Of a stretch of 64,000 nucleotides of DNA, positions 11,050 through 20,496 are shown piece after piece. Both the position numbers and the translations under genes were made by a program. The notes under the pieces were generated by a model. It ran no database searches, was not told the DNA's origin, and saw only the letters and a program-made list of their open reading frames with translations. The stretch covers positions 186,001 to 250,000 of the forward strand of contig LLEY01000040.1 in NCBI GenBank assembly GCA_001414485.1, given 5' to 3'. The DNA is from Calycina herbarum (Eukaryota; Ascomycota; Leotiomycetes; Helotiales; Pezizellaceae). Every line of letters begins with the position of its first letter. Position 1 is the first letter of the stretch.

Positions 11050-12483
11050 ATGGCAGAACTCTACACCCGCAAACCAAGCCTCTCATCACGTCTAGCATCC
11101 GCCCTCCGTCCCAAAAAATCATCCAAGAAACTTCGAAAACCATCTTCCCCAGTGGATGCGAGAAGACCCTCAACAACAAAATCAATCACAAGTGGAGTCG
11201 ATAAAATAAGTTTCGGCTCTCACCCCTCAGAAGAATTCATCGATATCCAAACCGGAGAACGACGCGATGATACGGAGATGTTACATAGTCTTGCTCATCA
11301 TGGCTCATTCGATTCTTTGAAATCTATCAGGGAGCAACGGTTTAGGAAGGATTCTATAGCGGGGGAGAAATTATTTGAGAGGTTACCGGATGGGGTTTGG
11401 AGGGTTGTTGTGGGGTATTTATCACCTTCTGAGAGGGCGAGTTTTGCTTTTACTTGCAAAACGATCAGATATCGACTTGGAAGGAGAGTGTGGTCTGATC
11501 TCAATGAACCGGAGAACCGAGATGAAAAGCTCAAATTCTTGGTCACGCTGGATAGCTCGTTATCAAATCATCTCTTATGTCCACTCTGCGCAATCTACCA
11601 TCGCCGTACACGAATAGGAGACGAAAAATTAAAAGCAACACACATCCTGAACCCCCTCTTCAACTGTCCCTACGCCAACGAACCAACCGAAATCCCCATC
11701 CGAACCCGTCTAGTCCCCGGCCACAGACTCCCCTTCACATTCGTTCAACTCGCTCTCCGAGCCCTCAACTACGGTCCACAATATGGAATCCCCTATCACA
11801 CCCTAGACCGTCGCTTAAAAGACAGAGAAAGCGGTTGGTCCCATCAAACCCGTTATTACCACCATAAAGGCCATCTCCTCCTTCGCAGCACAAGTAAAGT
11901 CTTCGCACCCCCAGGTTTACCCCTCAGCGGACAACGAAACTTACTTTATTCGAGAGAAGATTATACTCCTTATTTCTCAGTTTGTGTACATTGGCAAAAT
12001 GGGGTATTAATGGATCTCTGTAAATGCGCACTTTCTCATATCCCCATCCCAGCTGAATCCTTGACTACACAACTAAAACGGGGTCCCGCAATTCATCTCT
12101 CGCACACGCATCAAAAAACCCTCGTTACTTTATGCGGGGAATGTCGACCCATGCGTCGTTGTCCTGAATGTCCGACCGAGTATTTGATAGAGGTTAAACT
12201 CGATGAGGATAGGAGTGAACCTAATCCTTTGGCGAGGTTTAAACAGGCGATGATGGTTACTCGATGGAGTGATTTGGGGAATGGGACGACGCCGTTGGGG
12301 AGTAGGGAGTGGGCTGCTGTTAATGGGAGGGGTGAGGGGTATGAGAGTTTGGATGAGGTGGGGAAGAGGGGGATTAGTGGGATTTTTGAGAGTCAGAATG
12401 GGGTTACGCTGCCGGGGCAGAGGATGTTGAGTTTGAATCCAAAGGGGAGGAAGGAGGGGGAGGAGGGGAATGATTGGTATTAG
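11050..12483 (+). CDS. F-box domain protein
   Basis: Single exon, 477 residues, with a CAAAATGG start context. A basic Ser/Lys-rich N-terminus (about 1-50) is followed by an F-box-like segment at about 108-150 (LFERLPDGVWRVVVGYLSP, then F-x-F-T-C-K). After it come C-x2-C at 177-180 and, near the C-terminus, C-G-E-C and C-P-E-C pairs that could bind a metal; the pairs are visible, the binding is inference. F-box proteins recruit substrates to SCF (Skp1-Cul1) ubiquitin ligases. The substrate is unknown. The C-terminus has no WD40 or LRR repeats, placing it in the large fungal F-box class with an unassigned C-terminal region. Third-base preference changes several times along the frame (near 11290, 11560 and 12150). 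Confidence 0.78.
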   Translation: MAELYTRKPSLSSRLASALRPKKSSKKLRKPSSPVDARRPSTTKSITSGVDKISFGSHPSEEFIDIQTGERRDDTEMLHSLAHHGSFDSLKSIREQRFRKDSIAGEKLFERLPDGVWRVVVGYLSPSERASFAFTCKTIRYRLGRRVWSDLNEPENRDEKLKFLVTLDSSLSNHLLCPLCAIYHRRTRIGDEKLKATHILNPLFNCPYANEPTEIPIRTRLVPGHRLPFTFVQLALRALNYGPQYGIPYHTLDRRLKDRESGWSHQTRYYHHKGHLLLRSTSKVFAPPGLPLSGQRNLLYSREDYTPYFSVCVHWQNGVLMDLCKCALSHIPIPAESLTTQLKRGPAIHLSHTHQKTLVTLCGECRPMRRCPECPTEYLIEVKLDEDRSEPNPLARFKQAMMVTRWSDLGNGTTPLGSREWAAVNGRGEGYESLDEVGKRGISGIFESQNGVTLPGQRMLSLNPKGRKEGEEGNDWY

Positions 12484-13206
12484 GTTATGGACTGGTGATT
12501 TTGTGTTTGAAGAGATTGTTACTTTTTGCTAAGATATGGATAGATACGAAAACAGAAGATCGATGACAGCACAGTTGTAACTCTCTTCAAATCATTGACA
12601 CTCTCCACTCTTATACAAATACTTAGCGGTTCCTTTGCCATTTCACATGTATGAAAAAGAGCAAAAACATTTCATCAACGATTTTATTGCTATCTCAAGT
12701 CAACGAGAAACAACTTGCTAACTACCAAATCCCAGTCACAAATTTCTCAGGGTGTTGATTTCAGGATTGCTAAATCTTCCGCCTCGTGATAACTATCTAT
12801 CGTAGATCCCCTTACTATGTATTTTCTCAAATCAACGACTTCCGCAACGTCCAAGGCATCTGATGCTTTCACATTCTAATGTACAATTCTTCCTCTCTCC
12901 GCCATTGCCTTCCGTTACATGTTCTGGGCGTATTTGGTCCCGGCCTTGACCTCTGAATTTGGTAGATTCAAAATATTCACTGAAGAAAGAAAAAAAGAAG
13001 AAAAAAACCAATTCGCATATATTTTCCCCTCGACATTGATTCTTAGCTTAAACTTAGATTAGATCTAAAATCTACTATATTAGATATAAAGATTAGATCT
13101 AGATTACTTAACTATGAATCTAGATTAGCTCTAAGTTTTATAAAATAACTAAAATATTATAATTATATTATACTAAATATAAGTAAATTAGATTTAGATT
13201 ACTTAA
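12484..13206. other. Intergenic, turning into AT-rich repeat
   Basis: The first 500 nt is the F-box 3' flank with no gene. From about 13040 the sequence becomes AT-rich with recurring TTAGATTAGATCTAA-type blocks, for example at 13100-13135. The block at 13195-13206 continues at 13377 after the inserted LTR. It looks like an old degraded repeat. Confidence 0.5.
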
Positions 13207-13376
13207 TGTCGGTATGCACAAGTGGTTAGCAGTTCCACGTGCCATTCTCGCTTAACGAGGAGGGCAGGTATTTAAGTAGAACCGAGTACAAGCTGTACTC
13301 GGTATGCATCAACGATAGTTACAACGATAATATACTCTTTTTGCATCAAGCTATTGACCACCAAGTCAAACCAACA
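13207..13376. mobile_element. Solo LTR (170 bp) with 5-bp target-site duplication
   Basis: The element starts TGTCGG and ends CCAACA (TG...CA termini) and is flanked on both sides by CTTAA (13202-13206 and 13377-13381). Removing the element plus one CTTAA rebuilds TAGATTACTTAACTATAAAC, which matches the neighbouring copy at 13100-13119 (TAGATTACTTAACTATGAAT). So the empty site is visible in the same locus. Inside is a 9-bp hairpin (CCGAGTACA-AGC-TGTACTCGG). No internal retrotransposon domain adjoins it, so it is a solo LTR. The strand cannot be assigned. The AGTGGTTAGCAG segment looks slightly tRNA-like; a SINE is less likely given the termini and 5-bp duplication. Confidence 0.8.
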
Positions 13377-13500
13377 CTTAACTATAAACTTAGATTAGAT
13401 CTAAGCTTAAGATAGTAATAATCTATCTCTCTTCTATTTCATATTACCTCACTATACATATACTAACAACCCGTTTTCATATTCATTAGCATTTCTAGCA
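13377..13500. repeat. Right part of LTR-interrupted AT-rich repeat
   Basis: ACTATAAACTTAGATTAGATCTAAG continues the repeat unit interrupted at 13206. It resembles the copies near 13043 and 13100. Composition is low in C and G, consistent with an old RIP-affected repeat. Confidence 0.55.
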
Positions 13501-13669
13501 ACTTTCGTCAGCGTTGCGATTACTTTCCCCAAGTCATATTTTAAGTTGAGAAACTTTGATAACTGAAAATAAAAGGGCCAAACCCCGTCTTTGAACAGCT
13601 ATAGGAAGGCGCATACGACAAGACCCTTGGGGGGTGAGAAAATCAAGAATCGAAATCCAAAACAAGAAG

Positions 13670-15825
13670 ATTTTCGACAGTGAACTTCGAGTTTCGTTCC
13701 CTACTTCGATCGCTTCATCATTCCAGACCACAACCCATGCTCTCCGTTTCACCTCCAATATACGTAAGGCGCTGGCTACTCTCATCTGCAGACCAGCACA
13801 TATTCAAGTTAGCCACAACAATCAGGAGCAACAGGGCCAACGGCAGAAACGTCTGGTTTCTTGTAGCGGTGATGAGAATTTCTTAGGAGCCAGGTTTGTT
13901 TACTCCACGAAGGGTGTTTATGTATTTTCCAAGGCAAGCATTCACGGATTCCTATAGAATTGTGCTTTTGCTTGTTCTTTGTAAATTGTAGAATACAAAA
14001 TAGCAACGAAAAGGAGACCGGGAAACAAGAGCTTGAGGGGATTTGTTTCTAAAGAGGTTCTTGGATTTGAGGTCTAATGGACAAAGGGGTTGTTGAGCTT
14101 CACAAGTAACTTCATAACCCCCCAAAGAACCAAAGTCAAATGCTCCGGGTTATAATTTCAACCTAACTCGCAATGATCAGGGCTGAGCATTCGATGTTGC
14201 AACAAATGCATTCCACAGTGAAGACCCCCACTTACAACGTATGCAATTCCGAACCTAGTACTTATTCCATTCTTTTTCTTAGCATTCCAAGATCCAGAAA
14301 GTTTCAACTTAAATCGACAATAAGAAGACTTTCGGCGGTAACTCTCAAGTCTCCTACCTTCTAGAATGGTTCAACTTCCTCTCGTAACCGCTGTAGGATC
14401 AAGAATTATCTAGCAATTAGAACTCCTAATTTTCAACTTTCATACTATGGCGGAACTCATCGGCATCGGCTTCAGCCACGAATAATCGATGGTAGTACCG
14501 ATTAGCCACCAATATTTGTTGGGAGTAGTGCTGTACCATGGAACGTATTTAAACAGCTTCCTCCTCGCTGGATGTGATTTTGCAATGATAGTGCTAGAAC
14601 AAAAAGACTAGTAAGCAGTTTCTGCTCCACGGTTATGAATTCAAGTTTATGTATTTCACGAATTCTCACAGAGGTTTAAGTTCAATTTGTTCTTGAAGAA
14701 TTGCAAAATAGAAAATATTACGAGAAGAGACCGAAAAAGAAAGGTTCCGAGAGTAGATGTTTAGCTTCGCGAAAAGCAAATCCAACTCACAACAAACTTT
14801 ATAACCCCCATAATCCGATTCCAGGATAGACAGCAAGTTAAGTCTCAATGCGCAAGCAATCCTATTTGTCCCCTCAAACCCTACTCTAGCTCCAGCACCA
14901 GTTTCATCACCAGCAGATAATCACTAATTCCTGGCGTGTATTTCCCCCTGCATACTACTCATTTATCCTCCTACTTAGCGGATTGTGATACAGCAAATAC
15001 GAGCGTTATAACCGACGAGAATTATAAGTTAAATCGACAGCAAAAACAGATTCGATGATAAATCTCTATTCTCTCCTGTTATCTTGGAATGTTTAAACTT
15101 CACTCATGTCCTTCACGGATTTATTTCCATCTAATAAGATTGCTCTTCAATTTCCTCTCGTTTATGAAGGTGTTCAAGTCAGCCACAACGGTGCCCAACG
15201 CAAGTGCAACTTTACGATTGAAGCGGTGAAGGCGGCGGCCGATGGTTGTACATTTACCCCCAAGGATGGGTTAATATGTTTTCCCCAGCCCGCTGAAGTA
15301 AAATTTTCGTAAGGTTTTGAGATCGACTTTTATATGAGAAGTTCATGTTGTAAATTTCCGAAAGTCTATGAGCGAAGAGGTGAGAACTTGACGCGCTTTG
15401 TTCTATAGAAGTTATTTAGGGTTGAAATCGAGATCTCTTTGTCACTTGTCAACTTCATGACCATATATTTCTCCTCAAATATATATCCAAGAATCCCAAT
15501 CTTTTGCTAAACCCTTCACAGAGGGTTATCTAAGGCTCTATCTAAGGAACTCGTTCGGAAGACTCTCTAAGAGAACGTTATACTTTTATATCTGCTTTGT
15601 CATTTATCGTCAGCCATTTTTTACACCAGAACAGCAACAACAATAACAACCATGCCGAAACTTGTAAAAGTTGCGTACGGAATGGCCACTTGGGGAACAG
15701 CTCCATTGAACTCTCCCCCTGCATAAAAGGTCCAGGTACTCAGCTCAGGAACCCAACCCCTCGTGATTGAATCTTCAAGAAAATCAGATGAATTCGACAG
15801 TAAAAATACCTTCGACAACAAATTT
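13670..15825 (-). repeat. Degenerate tandem array A (at least three ~650-720 bp units)
   Basis: Units repeat landmarks in the same order on the minus strand. One is a block like GGTTATGAAGTT / GGTTATAAAGTT / GGTCATGAAGTT (near 14120, 14810 and 15463). About 300 nt later comes a GTTGTGGCTAACTTGAA-like block (near 13825, 14515 and 15190). About 140 nt after that is a paired TGTCGAA-like word (13674, 14314-14340 and 15034-15060; a fourth pair is at 15794-15820). In units a and c the middle block can be read as a hydrophobic signal-like peptide ending V-V-A-(N/D)-L-N. No unit keeps a full open frame. It may be a decayed family of duplicated small secreted-protein genes, or a non-coding repeat. 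Confidence 0.6.
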
Positions 15826-17777
15826 CCAATGCAATGAGTTTCTCCGAGGGTTTCTTCTTTTATTTCTGACTAGAATGCGACGAACGTCACCCCAGCAACT
15901 TTTCCCTAATCCTAGCCGTTCTAGTAGGGAAATTACAAGAAATCCATCACACTCCCTATAACGAAGAAAACAAACCATAAAGGTGGCGCGCGCCGCGTTT
16001 GTCTGTATGGTAACAACCCGACAGAAAACGAAAGATACTTGAGATTTAGATAATCTCCAAGACTAGCATCTGCCGAGTTTCCGTGTTATTTGGATTTCAC
16101 TTCTTTGTCTTGGATTCTTGAAGACTCGTGGATGTAGGGATATAAAGCAAAAGTTTCCAAGTGCATTGATCTGGTTTAGTGAGCTCTCTATGCTCGTGCA
16201 GATCAACCGATGAGATTTGAGACAACTAGGAGGGCAAATCTTAGTTGCCCTCGCCTAGTTATCTATAAAACCTTCCCAATTTTCAGGACTGCGAAAGCGT
16301 TGAGGCCTCCGTTGAGGTTAAGTGATCCAATGGTCTGAAGAAATGATGTTACTTGGGGAAGACGTCGGAAGTAACAAGGCTGATAAAAGAACAAGGCAAT
16401 AATGCAATGGTACCAAAGAAAACAAAAGGCAATCCTGTTCGGATATAAAGCCAAAGAGCCGAACCAAAGCAAGCAAATAACGGTAAAACTAATGGGGCTC
16501 CATACTGGTGTGTAAACTCCATTTCCTACCAATCGAGCTGATGCCTGTTGACTTAACTGAATCTCCAGGATTCAGTTAAACTATTATCCTTGAAGGCACA
16601 AGATAGATGTGGGTTGATCTGGAATCCGAGCTTTCGGCAGTACTCGCGATTGCGTTAGTCTGCTTGCTAGGGCATTTTCTGATGCCGTCGCCCACGAGGG
16701 TAGGATACAAGATAAATTGACATCTGTAAAACAATAGGGAACGTTTCCTCATATTCCATTCGTATAACATTTAAACTGCATCGTTTCGTACTCTATCTGT
16801 AGGAAAGATACAAGCTTGTCGTGGATTTCTCCTTCTGAGAAGGGACTGGTGAAGTGCATTCCCCGTAGTCCTTCTCATCAGTAGCACTCTGTTCAACTGT
16901 TTGGCTACATCCTATAGTTTGCGTGATGTGGTTACTTGTCCTTACTGGTCACGTGCGAGGTGTTATGATTGCTGCGACCTGGTTACGTGTGTATTGGGTT
17001 CCCACGAAAAAAGACCTGAATTGAAACAACTTCCTTCTCCTGCAAGGCTGGACCGGCCCAAGTGTGTCCGAGGATCCGACGGGATCGCTGATCGGGCCGA
17101 AAGATCAAGCACTTCGGAGAAAGGCAGCTGTCCGCGGCCCGATCCCTCGTGACCTCAGATATCGGGCAGCAGGATTTCCTCTAGCTTAGCTTCCTTCAGG
17201 GATATCAGGTCGGGTCTTGTATCGACTTACACAAACCATATAAAATGATTAATTAGCATACGAGAGTAGTTGTGAAAGGCGGGAGGATGATGGCAGACGA
17301 TCAGAGGAAGAGAGCTGGAGATGTCTCTGCCGTCTGGGTGCCTCCTGCCCAGCGTGCATAAGCTCTAACAATGTCTTGCAAAGAAGTTACAACCCAGGTA
17401 ACCAACCTTGCTAAGGTAGAGGAGGAAAATCGAGCATTCATTTGAACTCCCGCTCTCCTCCAGCCACCAACTCCTCCACCTCATCACCACGCCCCGTACA
17501 TGTACATCACGACGATTGTCTCTGTGTGATTTGTACTTGATTCTGCCTCTCGATTCATCGTCTGCGAACCTCAGACGCGACGTCCTGCGCCAGCGCCAGC
17601 GCCAGCGCTGCCGCAACTCGCCCCAAACTCTTTGTCCTGCATCTGGAGACGTTTGCGCAAACACCGCCCACCCCCCCAGCGAATATATGGTGGTGTCTGC
17701 CGTGGAAGCTTCGCACGCTCTCAAATGATTGACTACTGTAGGACGACATCTTTGTACTTGTAGGCCAAGGGCCAGGC
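15826..17777. other. Intergenic region upstream of CET1
   Basis: No supported gene. It includes the hairpin at 16224-16260. Frames on the minus strand around 17365-17956 are composition shadows of the CET1 leader and N-terminus. Confidence 0.5.
16224..16260. repeat. Imperfect hairpin
   Basis: AACTAGGAGGGCAA (16224-16237) pairs with TTGCCCTCGCCTAGTT (16245-16260) with a 2-nt bulge and a 7-nt loop. No gene is adjacent and the function is unknown. Confidence 0.6.
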
Positions 17778-17832
17778 GTTGGGATAGGATAGGGATAGGA
17801 TAGGGATAGGATTGGGATAGGATAGGGATAGG
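17778..17832 (+). repeat. GGATAG microsatellite in the CET1 leader
   Basis: About nine GGATAG/GATAG units in tandem end 41 nt before the CET1 ATG at 17874. It would be transcribed in the 5' UTR. It also creates a cluster of GATA motifs, which may or may not be bound. Confidence 0.7.
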
Positions 17833-17873
17833 CGGTGCTGCTGGGTAGGAAAGGGCGATATTCGACCGCAAAC

Positions 17874-20496
17874 ATGGACCTACGATCGATCATCAACACC
17901 GAAGCTGGGGAGAGCGCCAGTGCGATTCTCAAGCAAGCGACACCAGTCACTCCCATCCAGACTTCATCGCAGCAGACCTTTCGAGACTTTGCCCATCCGC
18001 CGCAGCCCTCGCCGGGCCAACATCCCTCGCAAGACTACCTCGACCGCGCGCAAACGGGCGGTCCGTATGCCTCACCCTCATATCCAAGTAACTATCCAAG
18101 CAACTATCCAGGAAGACCTCCTCCTCCACCCCCAATTCAAGCGCCGCCGCATAACGATTTGAGGTCACCAGCAAGACCGTATTCTGCTCAGTCACCGTAC
18201 CAGCAGACTCCCTCTTCGTCAAACACCTCACAATACCCCTTTCCACCCACGCACACTCCACAAAGCCCGGCGCAACACCATCAGTACCCAGCCTCTTTTC
18301 AGCACCGAGATAGTTTTCCCCAATCGAATCCACCACCACCGCACCTTCAACAACATAATTCACTGGGCCAGCAACACGGCCAAATATCTCCGGCTCCACA
18401 AACACCTCCAATTGGCATGCCTGGGGCACCGCATCCATATCTTCAGCATCAAAGATCACAATCTTCTCTTTCCGCTTCGACCCCGACTCCGACCTCCGCA
18501 CAAAGTCAACAAGCTCCATACTACCCACCGCAATACTCTCAAGATAGTCCAGTTGGCCCCGGACAATTTCCTCCCACTCAAATACCACAACATCAACGAC
18601 AACAATCTCAACAATCACAACCAGGTACACCGCTTGGTCCTCCCTTGTCACAAAGACAGTCGTCTGGAAATTTCCCTCAACCTACGAGTCCATATCAACA
18701 ACGAGCCCTCTCCTCGGGCTCTTTTTCACATTTCCCACACACCTCTCCTGCCCCACCTGCGCCAGCCACACTTCCACGGCACCCAAGCACACCTAGTGGA
18801 GGAGGTTTCGATTCACAAAGAACTTCGATCAGCGAACAAAGAAGGTCACAAAGCGAGAGGGAGAGAAGCTTGAGTGTGAGTCCGAAGACTCGTCTACCAA
18901 GTCAATCGGAGATCTCGTTTCCTCGGCCAATGCAGATGCCCATGCCCACACCCCAAGCCCAACCGCCGCCAATGCCTCAAGCTTTACCCCCAAATGGATA
19001 TGCCAATCCAACAAAGAGAAAAATGGAGGATCGAGAGCCAAAGGAAGAACCACGAGTGGAACCTCGCATACAATCACTGTCAGACTCGAAACTAATGGTA
19101 AATGGAGACCATCGCGAAAACGTCCTAATGCCAGAGTCGAATTCTCCCAAATTACCTCCCAAAAAACGAATACGCTATGTAGAACCTCCAATTTGGGCTC
19201 AGAGTGTTCGAAATAAAGCTGTCCTTGCTGCGGCCAAGAATCGAAATTTGGCAAAGCTAAATGGAAAGCAAGCAGAAGTACCAATGCCTGTCAAGGTCGA
19301 GACGAACGGTGGACGACAACCTTCACCCGTTGTATCGCGGAGTGCTTTTTCTCCTGCCAAACCTGATCCAACTTCAATATTAGGCCCATGGGAACCAAGC
19401 ATTTTGAATGATAAACCAGTGTCTGGTATGACCAAGGCTGTTTCCGACTTTTTCTATGCTGAAGTTGTATCTCGAGATGACTTTGGTGAATTGTCAAGCC
19501 GAGGTGTTGAAATTGAGATTGAAGCAAAATTGGGCCAATTGATTGATAAAGGTACCAATTGTAGGTACATGCTGCCTGTCAGTAGTGAGTGTGTTATTCC
19601 GAGCAATCCACAAATTACTTTCAAGAGTTCAATGACATTGGTACGTATATATATTTTTTCTTCCCCAATGATGTTCCTCTTGCTTGGTCCCGGCGTGGAG
19701 TGTAGTCGCTACACTATCATGGCTTATACCGAGAGCCCCAGGGCTGACGCACCCAATGCATCTGCTCGAATACTCACTAATATATCGCAGCCTCAGCATT
19801 CACATCTTAATCGTTTCTTGAACGCCCAGGTTGAGGAGACCACCAAGGGACCTCAAGCCAAGATAAGAGTACCCGTAACCTACCGCCACCGCCACGAAAC
19901 AGATAAATTCTACGAGCTACCTCCCCAATTCCAACAACGACTACCCGCTGCTCTCCGGGAAAGAATCAGGCCCAATCAATCTGTCAGCGTTCGCGTCACC
20001 CACGATCAAAAAACCGATCAAGTAATCGCCAAAATCATCAAAGTCCGGATCTCCAATCTGGATATCTTTATTCCGCAAAACCCACTGGATTGTCGGATCA
20101 GCATCAACTTCGAATGGCAATACGATGGGGAGATTGAGGAGATCCTTAGTATGGGCTATCGCGAGAAGGAGAGACGGAGTGATCGGCATAAGGATCGGTT
20201 AGGGTATAGTCAGGGACCTTATCAAATTGATTTGACGCAGGTGACGCATAATGTTTTGGCTAATGTAAGTCACTTTTCTTACGTTTCTGGTGTTGGAAAT
20301 GCGCTAACGAAGATAGGGCGACTCGAAGACGGAGAAGGAACACGAGTTGGAGATTGAAGTTAATACGCAGGCGATTCGGGAGCAGGGGATGAGGGCTAGG
20401 GATGGTAATCCTCATATGTATCCTACGCTGGTGGAGGGGCTGTTGAATAATGTTATTGTGCTTTCGAAGGAGGTACCGAGGGCTGCGGGGGATTGA
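17874..20496 (+). CDS. CET1: mRNA-capping enzyme subunit beta (RNA 5'-triphosphatase)
   Basis: Three exons (17874-19640, 19791-20264, 20317-20496), all phase 0, encode 806 residues. The first ~370 residues are Pro/Gln/Ser-rich and disordered. The C-terminal tunnel-type triphosphatase carries both metal-binding glutamate motifs of the Cet1 family: E-I-E-A-K-L-G at about 548-554 and E-L-E-I-E-V-N at about 757-763, the latter contributed by the last exon. Between them come Q-H-x-H-L-N-R-F-L-N and H-E-T-D-K-F-Y. The enzyme removes the gamma phosphate of nascent RNA as the first step of capping and works with the guanylyltransferase Ceg1 in the nucleus. The ATG at 17874 is preferred; an in-frame ATG at 17835 would add 13 residues. 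Intron 1 (19641-19790) is 150 nt, in frame and stop-free, so retained transcripts would still be open. Confidence 0.92.

Noticed and set aside
13207..13280. tRNA or tRNA-derived SINE, because of AGTGGTTAGCAG
   Set aside because: No complete cloverleaf or B box; the TG...CA termini and 5-bp CTTAA duplication fit an LTR better.
17365..17956. Minus-strand frames over the CET1 leader
   Set aside because: They are generated by the GGATAG repeat and the Pro/Gln-rich N-terminal coding sequence of CET1.
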